Of a DNA stretch of 64,000 nt, positions 13,891 to 21,745 are shown in pieces. The stretch is from the NCBI GenBank assembly GCA_018828145.1, contig JAHJWO010000009.1:1-64000 (forward strand), in the 5' to 3' direction. Positions within the stretch are counted from its first letter, which is position 1; each line of letters starts with the position of its first letter. Below the pieces are notes generated by a model that saw nothing but the letters and a program-made list of their open reading frames with translations, had not been told where the DNA came from and searched no databases. The stretch comes from Alphaproteobacteria bacterium. Lineage in GTDB: Bacteria; Pseudomonadota; Alphaproteobacteria; Rhizobiales; Devosiaceae. The translations under genes were made by a program, and so were the position numbers.

Positions 13891-15504
13891 TCAGACTTTG
13901 TTCATCGTGTCGCCTGTCTCCGCCGGGCCTAGGATCACCCGGCGGTGGATGCCGATGGCATCGAGGAAGGCGCTGTCGTGGCTCACCACCAGGAGGGCCC
14001 CGTCATAGCCTCGCAGGCCGGCCTCGACCTGCTCGATGGCGTGGATATCGAGGTGGTTGGTGGGCTCGTCGAGGATCAGCAGCTGCGGCGGATGATTGCC
14101 GCCGATGGTGCAGGCGAGGCCGGCGCGGAGCATTTCCCCGCCACTCAGCGTGCCGGCCTGCTGCAGCGCGGCATCGGCGCGGAACATGAAGCGGGCCAGT
14201 GCCGACCGGCAGGTATTTTCGTCGGCATCGGCATTGAGGGCGCGGAAATTGTCGCGGATGCTCAGCGCCGGATCGAGCAGGCTTACTGTCTGGTCCAGCA
14301 TGGCATGTGGCACGAGGATGCGGGCGCTGCCACTGTCCGGGGGCAGGGCGCCGGTGAGCAGGCGGAGCAGGGTGGTCTTGCCTGCGCCATTGGGGCCGGT
14401 GATGGCCACCCGTTCCGGACCGGTCAGCAGCAATGAGAAATCGCGGATGACGGGGACTTCCGCAGGGCCGCCGGTGAGCCCATCGGCCTGCAGCACGGCG
14501 CGGCCGGCGGGAAGGCCGGTGGACGTCAGCGTGACGGACAGGGGCGTCAGCACTTCGAGCCTGGCGCGCGCCTGGCTCGCGGCTTCGGCGGCGTCGCTGC
14601 GCAGGCGGTTGGCAAGGCGGCTATTGCCGCCGCTGGTGTTTTCCGAATTCTCCTTCATGCCGCCCAGCATGATTTTGGGAATGTCGCCCTTGGCCGCCTT
14701 GCGCTTGCCGGCGCCATCCTTGCGGGCCTTTCTTTCGGCGACTGCCTGGAGCTTGCGGTCGAGCTCGGAAACCTTGCGTTCGGCGTGGCCGAGATCGTGC
14801 TCGGCGGCGGCCAGTTCCTGCGCCTTGCGCTCGGCATAGTGGTCCCAGTTGCCGCCATAGCTGCGGGCCCCCAGCGTGGTCAGCTCGACAATGGCGTCCA
14901 TCTCCCGCAGCAGGCTGCGATCGTGGCTCACCACGATGGCGGCGCCGCGCCAGCGCTGCAGCAGATCGACCACGGCGCGTCGGCCGTCGGCGTCGAGATT
15001 GTTGGTGGGCTCGTCGAGCAGGATGATGTCCGGTTCGGCCAGGATCAGCCGGGCAAGCGCGAGGCGGGTGCGCTGCCCGCCACTCAGCGTCGATAGCGGC
15101 CGGTCGGGGGCAAAGGCGGGCAGGCCGATATCGGCGAGGGCAGTCTCTATGCGGCCGGGCAGGGTCCAGTCGGCGTCGCCGGCATCGACGGCACTGCCGA
15201 CGCCCTGTTCGAGCCGGTCGAGCAAGACCAGGGCCGGGGCGACTCCCAGATGGTGGGCGACGGTATCGCCGTGGTCCACCTGCACCGATTGCTCCAGCAT
15301 GCCGATAGACCCCTGGATCGCAACCGATCCGGCGGTTGCGGGAATAAGTCCGGCGATGATGCGGAGCAGGGTGGATTTGCCCGTGCCGTTGCGCCCGATC
15401 AGGCCCGTCCGGTGCTGGCCGAAGGAGAGATCGAGGGCGGTGAAGAGCGGCTGGTTATCGGGCGTGGACCAGCTGAGCTGGTGCAGGGAAACGGAGGCAG
15501 GCAT
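13891..15504 (-). CDS. ABC-F family ATPase
   Basis: This 537-residue protein has two ATP-binding cassettes and no membrane helices, which is the ABC-F arrangement of ribosome-associated translation factors. Cassette 1 has Walker A GRNGTGKST (about residues 37-45), LSGGQRTR and Walker B IILLDEPTNNLD. Cassette 2 has GPNGAGKTT, LSGGEMLRAG and LLILDEPTNHLD. The linker between them is charged and lysine-rich (AERKARKDGAGKRKAAKGD), like the P-site tRNA interaction motif region. The specific subfamily cannot be named, so a resistance role versus a housekeeping role cannot be told. It is transcribed alone. Confidence 0.92.
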   Translation of the reverse strand: MPASVSLHQLSWSTPDNQPLFTALDLSFGQHRTGLIGRNGTGKSTLLRIIAGLIPATAGSVAIQGSIGMLEQSVQVDHGDTVAHHLGVAPALVLLDRLEQGVGSAVDAGDADWTLPGRIETALADIGLPAFAPDRPLSTLSGGQRTRLALARLILAEPDIILLDEPTNNLDADGRRAVVDLLQRWRGAAIVVSHDRSLLREMDAIVELTTLGARSYGGNWDHYAERKAQELAAAEHDLGHAERKVSELDRKLQAVAERKARKDGAGKRKAAKGDIPKIMLGGMKENSENTSGGNSRLANRLRSDAAEAASQARARLEVLTPLSVTLTSTGLPAGRAVLQADGLTGGPAEVPVIRDFSLLLTGPERVAITGPNGAGKTTLLRLLTGALPPDSGSARILVPHAMLDQTVSLLDPALSIRDNFRALNADADENTCRSALARFMFRADAALQQAGTLSGGEMLRAGLACTIGGNHPPQLLILDEPTNHLDIHAIEQVEAGLRGYDGALLVVSHDSAFLDAIGIHRRVILGPAETGDTMNKV

Positions 15505-15635
15505 GGGCGGATTCCAGGTGAGCGATGCGGGCGAGGCAGTCGTTCAGCGTGGAATCCATGGGTACCGTCCGGTCAGTGCTGCGGGTGTGGGGAAGATAGG
15601 GAAGGGGCGGGAGTTGTCAAGTTTGGGCAGCCTTG

Positions 15636-15743
15636 CCTCTCCCTTTGGGGGAGAGGTCGGCGGCGCAGCCGACGGGTGAGGGACCTTCCGCTCACACCGA
15701 ATTCGGGAAAGGCCCCTCACCCTCTCCCCCAAAGGGAGAGGTG
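15636..15743. repeat. intergenic palindromic repeat, family A copy 2
   Basis: Same outer arms as copy 1 (CCTCTCCCTTTGGGGGAGAGG at the left, its complement at the right) with GGGTGAGGG / CCCCTCACCC inner arms and a diverged centre. It fills most of the gap between the ABC-F start and the carboxypeptidase stop, so it may act as a transcript end for the latter only by position. Confidence 0.85.
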
Positions 15744-15751
15744 AAGACAGA

Positions 15752-17242
15752 TTACGCCAGGTACCGCTTCTTAAGATGCGCCTTGAAGAAATCCGCATTG
15801 AGGGGTTCGCTCGTCGCCCGCGTGATCAGATCCGGCGTCGACCAGCGCGAGGCCTGGCTCCAGATATTGTCGCTGCGCCACTGGTTGACGCCGGTGAAAT
15901 CGCCCCTGCGAATATCGTCGCGGAGCTGGGGCTGGGCCTTTTCCAGGGCGGCCCATTGCTGGGCGGCGATCATGGCGCCGAGCGTATAGCTGGGGAAATA
16001 GCCGAAGGCGCCGGCGGGCCAGTGCACGTCCTGCATCGGGCCGTCCTTGGGGTCGTTGATGGTCGAGATGCCGAGATATTCGGTCATCCGGGCGTCCCAG
16101 GCTTCCGGGATCTGGCTGGCTTCGAGCTTGCCGTTGACCAGGTCCTGCTCCAGTTCGTAGCGCAGGATGACGTGGAGCGGGTAGGTGACCTCGTCGGCAT
16201 CGACGCGGATATAGCCGCGCTCGACGAAGTTCACCTCATTGAGGATATCGGCAATGTCCCAGCCGGGAATGGCCTCTTCGCCAAGATATTGATGCACCTG
16301 CGGCAGCATGAACTCCCAGAATTCGGGGCTGCGGGCGAGCTGCATCTCGACGAACAGGCTCTGGCTTTCATGGATGCCCATGCCGCGCGCCTTGCCCAGC
16401 GGCCAGTGCGACCATTCCTTGGGCAGGCCCTGCTCGTAAAGGGCGTGGCCGGTCTCGTGCAGCACGCCCATGAGCGAGGAGAGGAACTCGTCGGTGCGAT
16501 AGCGCGTGGTCATGCGCACATCGGTCGGCACGCCGCCGCAGAAGGGGTGGTGCGAAACGGCCAGCGAGCCGTGGGTGAAGTCGAAGCCGACGGCGCGCAT
16601 GGCTGCGAGGCCGAGTTCGCGCTGCTTCTCGATCGGGTAGGGGCCGTTGAGAGTCTTGCGCGGGCGCCTGGCCAGGCGTGCCTCCTGCGCGTCGAGGGCC
16701 TGTGGCACGAAGCCCTTGAGGAAGCTCTTGAGGTCAGCAAAGACCAGATCGAGATCGGCCGTGCGATTGCCTGGATCATACTGGTCCATCAGCGCGTCAT
16801 AGGGGGCGAGCTTGAGCGCGTCGGCGCGGAGCTGGGCTTCCTCGCGGACCAGGGCCACAACGCCTTCCAGCGCCGGCAGGAAACTGTCCCAGTCGCCCTT
16901 GGCCCGCAGGTCGCGCCAGAGCTGTTCGGAGCGCATGGTGGCTGCGGTGCGGCGCTCGACGAATTCGGTCGGCAGGCAGGTGGCGTTGATATACTGGCGC
17001 TTGAACTCAGCCAGAGCGAGCCGCTGGTCTTCGCTTTCGGGCCGCGCCGCCTCGATCCAGTCGCCGATTTCGGGCGCCGTGGCTTGGGCATGGTACATGC
17101 CGGCGAGATTGGACATGGCTTCGGCGCGCTTTTCGCCGCCGCCGACCGCCATATGGGTGGCCTCGTCGGCGCCCAGGATGGAGAGGGCATGCTCCAGCGC
17201 TTCGAGCTTGCGGCCGAGATCGTCGAGTTTCTGGAAGGACAA
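15752..17242 (-). CDS. M32-family metallocarboxypeptidase (Taq-type)
   Basis: This 496-residue, all-helical zinc carboxypeptidase of the thermostable Taq carboxypeptidase family (M32) removes C-terminal residues in the cytoplasm. The catalytic HETGH motif is intact (H262-E-x-x-H266 in VLHETGHALYEQG), and GIHESQSLF further on holds the third zinc-ligand glutamate and the family sequence H-E-S-Q. It also has FAGGVP-like CGGVPTDVR and the C-terminal RYELEQDLV segment. No signal peptide. The start MSFQKLDDLG at 17242 gives full family length. A single gene on the minus strand. Confidence 0.95.
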   Translation of the reverse strand: MSFQKLDDLGRKLEALEHALSILGADEATHMAVGGGEKRAEAMSNLAGMYHAQATAPEIGDWIEAARPESEDQRLALAEFKRQYINATCLPTEFVERRTAATMRSEQLWRDLRAKGDWDSFLPALEGVVALVREEAQLRADALKLAPYDALMDQYDPGNRTADLDLVFADLKSFLKGFVPQALDAQEARLARRPRKTLNGPYPIEKQRELGLAAMRAVGFDFTHGSLAVSHHPFCGGVPTDVRMTTRYRTDEFLSSLMGVLHETGHALYEQGLPKEWSHWPLGKARGMGIHESQSLFVEMQLARSPEFWEFMLPQVHQYLGEEAIPGWDIADILNEVNFVERGYIRVDADEVTYPLHVILRYELEQDLVNGKLEASQIPEAWDARMTEYLGISTINDPKDGPMQDVHWPAGAFGYFPSYTLGAMIAAQQWAALEKAQPQLRDDIRRGDFTGVNQWRSDNIWSQASRWSTPDLITRATSEPLNADFFKAHLKKRYLA

Positions 17243-17348
17243 TTGCAGACTCCGAAAGGTGGTCAGCGAGGTGTTCCACAGCCGGGCGCATCGGGCAAGC
17301 GTGCGGAAGCGCCGTCACTGTTCGCCTGCAACGCGCGATGGCCCACGC

Positions 17349-17498
17349 TCAGTCCTTCGGCTTGGTGGCTTGCCAGGCGCCGCCCAAGGCGAGGCCAATC
17401 GCAATGCCGATGCCGATGCCCATGGCCAGACTATCGATGGCGGTGCCGATCACTGCGCCTATCGCGGCGCCGACGGCAATGCCCAGGCTTACTGACAT
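17349..17498 (-). CDS. small glycine-zipper membrane protein
   Basis: This is a 49-residue protein starting MSVSLGIAVGAAIGAVIGTA. Almost all of it is an alternating Gly/Ala/Ile pattern (two glycine-zipper helices, residues about 4-20 and 25-42) with an ATKPKD tail. It should sit in the inner membrane. RBS GGGAGGGG lies 7 bases before the ATG at 17498. It is located after the carboxypeptidase stop-side gap and before flgH, all on the minus strand. Glycine-zipper miniproteins are common but their roles are mostly unknown. Confidence 0.6.
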   Translation of the reverse strand: MSVSLGIAVGAAIGAVIGTAIDSLAMGIGIGIAIGLALGGAWQATKPKD

Positions 17499-17638
17499 GG
17501 CACCCCTCCCTTGCCTTTGGCAAACCGACGGGCCGGCAATGGGTTCCATGAATGGGGAAGAGGCGCAGCCGGGGTGACTGCGCCTCCGGGAAGGCCGGGA
17601 TCTGTTCTGGAAGCCGACCGGGCAGGCCTTCTGGTTCT

Positions 17639-17678
17639 GCCGGGGAGCCCCGGCGCGCCATTGGGGGAATGCGCGCCA
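17639..17678. terminator. hairpins after flgH
   Basis: Two consecutive GC-rich stems (GCCGGGGAGCCCCGGC at 17639-17654 and a GGCGCGC / GCGCGCC stem to 17678) follow the flgH stop on the minus strand. There is no clear T-run. They may end the flgF-flgG-flgA-flgH transcript. Confidence 0.45.
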
Positions 17679-17697
17679 GGGAATGGGGAGGTTCTTG

Positions 17698-18435
17698 CTA
17701 GAAGGGCAGGATCGCGTCCATGGCCTGCTGGCCGTAGCGGGGCTGCTGCACATCGGTGATCTGGCCGCGCCCGCCGTAGGAGATGCGCGCTTCGGCGATC
17801 TTGGACGACTGGATCGTGTTGTTGGCTTGGATATCGGACGGACGGACGATGCCGGCGATGATCATGTCGCGGACCTCGAAGTTGACCCGTACTTCCTGGC
17901 GACCCTCGATCACCAGGTTGCCATTGGGCAGGACCTGCATGACCACGGCGGCGACCGAAGTCTCGAGGCTTTCCGAGCGATTGACCGAGCCATTGCCGCG
18001 ATTGGTCATGCCAGAGTCGAACTCGATGGCGGCCGAGGGGTCGATGGAGCCGTCGCTGATATTGTCCAGGGCAACGCCGAAGATGCCGCCCATGCCGGCG
18101 GTGTTGGTGGAGTTGCGGCCCGACTGGGTGGTGTTGGCGATCTGGGCGCTGTCGTCGATGGTCACCATGACCGTGAGGATGTCGCCGATGCGGTGGGCGC
18201 GCTCGTCCTTGAAGAAGCCGCGGGCCGAGGTGCGATAGAGCGAATTGGGCTGGTAGGTATCGGCAATGGCCTCGGGCATGGGCATGCGGACGGGCTGGTA
18301 GCCGGCCGTGGTGGTCGGGTCGGCAATGGCGGTCAGCGGTGGGGCGGAGCCGACGCTTGCGAGGCGATCCATGGTGCTGCAGCCGGCAAGGGTTGCGGTC
18401 AGCGTCAGGAGGGTGGCGAGTTTGAAGAAGTGCAT
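17698..18435 (-). CDS. flgH: flagellar L-ring protein FlgH
   Basis: FlgH is the outer-membrane lipoprotein forming the L ring. The 245-residue product has a lipoprotein signal MHFFKLATLLTLTATLAGC with LAGC lipobox and Cys19 as the lipidation site. FFKDERAHRIGDILTVMVTIDDSA is the family hallmark, then the NG-rich GNGSVNRSESLETSVAAVV segment, then NGNLVIEGRQEVRVNFE, which is FlgH-specific. RBS AGGAG precedes the ATG. Fourth gene after flgF, flgG and flgA; 19 bases separate it from flgA. Confidence 0.96.
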   Translation of the reverse strand: MHFFKLATLLTLTATLAGCSTMDRLASVGSAPPLTAIADPTTTAGYQPVRMPMPEAIADTYQPNSLYRTSARGFFKDERAHRIGDILTVMVTIDDSAQIANTTQSGRNSTNTAGMGGIFGVALDNISDGSIDPSAAIEFDSGMTNRGNGSVNRSESLETSVAAVVMQVLPNGNLVIEGRQEVRVNFEVRDMIIAGIVRPSDIQANNTIQSSKIAEARISYGGRGQITDVQQPRYGQQAMDAILPF

Positions 18436-18454
18436 TGGTCTGATCTCCTGAAGC

Positions 18455-19399
18455 CTAGAGGCCGGCGAGGGCGAGCGGGTCGGTACCCACTTCGACTGCG
18501 CCGGGGGCAATTGCGGTGGCGCTGATGACGCGCTTGGACATGAGGTTGAGCACCTGCAGTGGGGCGCCGATGGTGGCGCCCGTCACGGCCTGGCCCTTGA
18601 CCGTCAGGGTCATCGGACCCTTGCGGAAATAGATGGTCACGGTGTCGTTCTTGGAAATGAGCTGGGGCACGGCCACGTCGGCGGGCTTGAGCATCATGCC
18701 CTCGCGGCTCTGGCGCAGCAGGGACTTGCCGACGACGTCGTCGAGCTGGGGAAAGCCGGTGCTTTCGACAAAGCGCAGCGGCACGGGGCGCATCTCGATA
18801 TTGTCGGCTGAGAGCAGCGTGCCGGCCGGCAGGTTGGCGGTGATATGGGGCACGTCGACCATGAGCTCGATGGTCCCCGATACGTCGAGCGGCTGCTCGA
18901 CGCCGACAATGGTGAAGCGGGCGGTGAAGGCGCCGCTGCCGGGCAGGTAGCGCAGGCTGACGACGCTGGCCGGCTCGGCCACGGCCTCGGCATGGATGGC
19001 GGGCACCGGCGTATTGAACAGCGTATTGAGGCTCATGCCGGAGCCGAGGATGCCGCGCTGGGTCAGGTCGGCAGCGATCAGCGTATTGAGCAGGGTCTCG
19101 TCGACAATGGCGGCGGCGCGGGTGACGCGGATGCCGCTGAGGCCGCCGGCCTCGAAATCGACAATGCCGAGGCGGCCGAGGGCGGCGGTGATGTCATCGA
19201 GGCCCACCACGCCGCTGGTGCCGGGCAGGGGCGCGCGGAACAGGGCCTGTTCGGCTTCGGCGCCGGAGTCCTCGAACATGTCGCCGACGGTGACGAGTGC
19301 GGCGTTGACGACGATTTCCGAGCGCAGCACGGGCGCGGCCCAGGCGGCATTGGCGAGGAGGATGGTGGTCAGGGTGGCGAAGGCGGAACGCAGGATCAT
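18455..19399 (-). CDS. flgA: flagellar basal body P-ring formation protein FlgA
   Basis: FlgA is the periplasmic chaperone for P-ring assembly. The product of 314 residues has a signal peptide (MILRSAFATLTTILLANA, cleavage after WAA), the two SAF-type domains and a C-terminal SAF/FlgA domain with a TVTIYFRKGPMTLTVKGQAV and IGAPLQVLNLMSKRVI pattern. This C-terminal block is the family's strongest region. ATG at 19399 with AGGAG upstream is preferred over a TTG one codon earlier. The gene ends 19 bases before flgH and begins 14 bases after flgG. Confidence 0.93.
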   Translation of the reverse strand: MILRSAFATLTTILLANAAWAAPVLRSEIVVNAALVTVGDMFEDSGAEAEQALFRAPLPGTSGVVGLDDITAALGRLGIVDFEAGGLSGIRVTRAAAIVDETLLNTLIAADLTQRGILGSGMSLNTLFNTPVPAIHAEAVAEPASVVSLRYLPGSGAFTARFTIVGVEQPLDVSGTIELMVDVPHITANLPAGTLLSADNIEMRPVPLRFVESTGFPQLDDVVGKSLLRQSREGMMLKPADVAVPQLISKNDTVTIYFRKGPMTLTVKGQAVTGATIGAPLQVLNLMSKRVISATAIAPGAVEVGTDPLALAGL

Positions 19400-19413
19400 C
19401 AAGGTCGCTCCTA

Positions 19414-20199
19414 TCAGCGCAGCTGGCTGGTGGCCTGCATCATCTCGTCCGCGCCGGAGATGACGCGAGCGTTCATCTCGTAGGCGCGCTGGGCGGCGAT
19501 GAGGTCGGCGATTTCGGTGACGGAATTGACGTTGGCCATTTCGAGATAGCCCTGCATCAGATTGCCCACGCCATCGGCATTGGGCACGCCGACCTGGGCC
19601 GGACCGCTGGCGGCGGTTTCGATGAACAGGTTGTCGCCCAGCGATTCCAGGCCCGACTTGTTGACGAAGCGGGCGAGCTGCAGCTGGCCGAGCTGGGTCG
19701 GGACCGCCTCGTTGTCGAGGAAGGCGCTGACCATGCCGTCGGGCGAGATGGCGATCGAGGTGGCGAGGCCCGGGATATTGATGCCGGGATCGATGGGGTA
19801 GCCGGTCGAGGTCACGATCTCGCCCTCGGCAGAGCGCTCGAGCGAGCCGTCGCGGGTATAGGCGGTGCGCCCGTCGGGCAGCTGCACCATGAAGAAGCCT
19901 TCGCCGCGGACGGCGACGTCAAGTTCGCGGTCGGTCATGTTGACGCCGCCCTGGCTCATCACGCGCGGGGTGGAGACGGTGCGCACGCCCGAGCCGATCT
20001 CGAGGCCGGCCGGCACCATGGTGCCCTGGTCGGAGGTCTGCGCGCCGGCGCGGGTGATCTGCTGGTAGAGCAGGTCCTCGAACTCGGCGCGCTGGCGCTT
20101 GTAGCCCGTGGTCCGCATGTTGGCGATGTTGTTGGAGATGACTTCGACATTGCGTTCCTGGGCGCTCATGCCGGTCGATGCGATGTAAAGAGCTTTCAT
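19414..20199 (-). CDS. flgG: flagellar distal rod protein FlgG
   Basis: FlgG forms the distal rod. The 261-residue product starts MKALYIASTGMSAQERNVEV and continues ISNNIANMRTTGYKRQRAEF, the conserved FlgG N-terminus. It ends with the rod-type motif QGYLEMANVNSVTEIADLI AAQRAYEMNARVI (helices D0). Length matches the 260-262 family norm. Same strand and within 16 bases of flgF. The last gene-start is marked by GGACCTGCC upstream. Confidence 0.97.
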   Translation of the reverse strand: MKALYIASTGMSAQERNVEVISNNIANMRTTGYKRQRAEFEDLLYQQITRAGAQTSDQGTMVPAGLEIGSGVRTVSTPRVMSQGGVNMTDRELDVAVRGEGFFMVQLPDGRTAYTRDGSLERSAEGEIVTSTGYPIDPGINIPGLATSIAISPDGMVSAFLDNEAVPTQLGQLQLARFVNKSGLESLGDNLFIETAASGPAQVGVPNADGVGNLMQGYLEMANVNSVTEIADLIAAQRAYEMNARVISGADEMMQATSQLR

Positions 20200-20214
20200 G
20201 GCAGGTCCTCAGGG

Positions 20215-20955
20215 TTACGCGTTGCTGTCGCCGAGGCGCTGGATGGCGGTACGGCGCAGTTCGTCCTGCTTGCTGGCCAGCGAGGCCGCCGATTCATAGG
20301 CGCGGGTCACGCGGATCATTTCGGCCATCTCGCTGACGCCGGAGACGTTGGATTTTTCGATGAAGCCCTGCATGGCGCGGGTATTGGTGGCGGCGACCGG
20401 GGTGCCGCCGGAGAACAGGTTGCTGCCCTCGCGCAGCAGTTCCTGCGCATTGGCGAATTCGACCAGCCGCAGGCGGCCCTTGGGGCCGGCGCTGGAGCTG
20501 ATGGCGCCGTCGGTGGCGATCAGGATACCGGTTTCGTCGGGGCCGAACTGGATTGGGCCGGCTTCGCCGAGGACCGGATTGCCGCTGGCGTCGACCAGGG
20601 TGCCGTTGGCGCTGAGCTGGAAGGTGCCGGCGCGGGTCCAGCGGTCACCGGCCGGGGTCTGCACGGCGAAGAAGCCATCGCCGTTGAGGCCGACATCGAG
20701 CTCGCTGCCGGTCTGCACCATGCCGCCGCCGGACAGGTCGTGAATGGTGGCCCAATCCTGCACGTAGGAAAGGGGTTGATCGAGGCTGGGGAATACCTGG
20801 TCGCGGGCGACCGGCATCACATATTCCTCGAACAGGATCTGCTCGCCCTTGAAGCCGGTGGTGTTGATGTTGGCCATGTTGTTGGCCACGACATCCATCT
20901 GCCGCTGCAGCGCGATCTGCCGGCTGAGGCTGATCAGTTGCGCATTCTCGATCAT
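20215..20955 (-). CDS. flgF: flagellar proximal rod protein FlgF
   Basis: FlgF is a proximal-rod subunit. The 246-residue product starts MIENAQLISLSRQIALQRQM with VANNMANINTTGFKGEQILF and ends with QGFIEKSNVSGVSEMAEMIRVTRAYE, typical for FlgF. It is the first gene of the flgF-flgG-flgA-flgH operon. A sigma-54 promoter at 21028-21043 lies 73 bases upstream. Confidence 0.96.
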   Translation of the reverse strand: MIENAQLISLSRQIALQRQMDVVANNMANINTTGFKGEQILFEEYVMPVARDQVFPSLDQPLSYVQDWATIHDLSGGGMVQTGSELDVGLNGDGFFAVQTPAGDRWTRAGTFQLSANGTLVDASGNPVLGEAGPIQFGPDETGILIATDGAISSSAGPKGRLRLVEFANAQELLREGSNLFSGGTPVAATNTRAMQGFIEKSNVSGVSEMAEMIRVTRAYESAASLASKQDELRRTAIQRLGDSNA

Positions 20956-21027
20956 TGGCTGATCCCCGGAAAGTTAACGTCCCCGAGACCACCTGCTTCC
21001 CCAAGCCTGCGGTCTCGCCATTAACAC

Positions 21028-21043
21028 TGCAGAAACCATGCCA
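21028..21043 (-). promoter_or_regulatory. sigma-54 promoter of flgF operon
   Basis: The minus strand reads TGGCATGGTTTCTGCA, matching TGGCAYG-N4-YTGCA with GG and GC 10 bases apart. The predicted start of transcription lies near 21018, with a leader of about 60 bases to flgF. The ftr-like dyad at 21133-21147 is about 100 bases upstream, an expected enhancer distance. Confidence 0.82.
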
Positions 21044-21132
21044 AGGCCGAAACTTTAATAAAATCAGATAGATAAGGTAAGCGTTTGGTTAGCCGTGCCG
21101 GGGCGAACTTTCCTGGCGCGGCAAAAGCTGCC

Positions 21133-21147
21133 CGGCAATTTTTGCCG
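21133..21147. promoter_or_regulatory. ftr-like dyad between flgF and fliL
   Basis: CGGCA-ATTTT-TGCCG, preceded by CC, is the best match in the window to Caulobacter ftr elements. It is placed to activate the flgF sigma-54 promoter on the left and to repress the CtrA-type fliL promoter on the right. Confidence 0.7.
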
Positions 21148-21161
21148 CTTTGGCTGTGTTT

Positions 21162-21177
21162 GTAACCAATCGTTAAC
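21162..21177. promoter_or_regulatory. CtrA box upstream of fliL
   Basis: GTAACCAATCGTTAAC matches TTAA-N7-TTAAC with one change in the first half. It lies about 65 bases before the fliL ATG, where the Caulobacter fliL promoter also has a CtrA box. Confidence 0.68.
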
Positions 21178-21241
21178 CATCGGCCGCTTAGCTGGGCAGG
21201 AGCCGGAATCGTCCGGAAAGTCCCGCATATGGCAGGTTGGC

Positions 21242-21745
21242 ATGGCCGCTGAAGCAGAAGTCGACGATGCCGCCCCGGCCAAGAAGGGGATACCCAAGCT
21301 CTTCATCATCATCGGTGCGGCCGCTCTCGTGGTCGTGCTGGCCGGTGCCGGGCTCTTTGTGTTCCTGTCGTCGTCATCGGCGCCCACGGAAGAGGGTGCT
21401 GCCGAGCATGGCGGCGATGCCGCGGCTGCCGCAGCCGGGCATACGTTCATCTTCAACCTGCCGCCGATGATCGTGAACCTCAACAATGAGGAGCAGGCCG
21501 GCGCTTTCATGAAGCTCACGGTGGCTCTCGAGGTCGCCAATGAGGAAATGATGGTGGAGATCCAGCCGCGCATGGCCAAGGTGGTCGATGCGTTCCAGGT
21601 CTATCTGCGCGAATTGCGCCGGTCCGACCTCGAAGGCTCTGCCGGCGTCTATCGCCTCAAGGAAGAGCTGCTGCGCCGCGTCAATGTCGCGATCTATCCC
21701 AGCCGAGTCGAGTCGATCCTGTTCAAGGAAATCCTGGTGCAGTAA
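21242..21745 (+). CDS. fliL: flagellar basal body-associated protein FliL
   Basis: FliL is a membrane protein that surrounds the stator near the motor. From ATG 21242 (MAAEAEVDDAAPAKKGIPKL) the protein has 167 residues, one membrane helix (about 21-45, LFIIIGAAALVVVLAGAGL), an acidic/alanine linker, and a periplasmic stomatin-like domain with FNLPPMIVNLNN and a C-terminal VNVAIYPSRVESILFKEILVQ. The upstream extension to 21095 would overlap promoter sequences and is rejected. It overlaps fliM (TAATG). Confidence 0.93.
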   Translation: MAAEAEVDDAAPAKKGIPKLFIIIGAAALVVVLAGAGLFVFLSSSSAPTEEGAAEHGGDAAAAAAGHTFIFNLPPMIVNLNNEEQAGAFMKLTVALEVANEEMMVEIQPRMAKVVDAFQVYLRELRRSDLEGSAGVYRLKEELLRRVNVAIYPSRVESILFKEILVQ

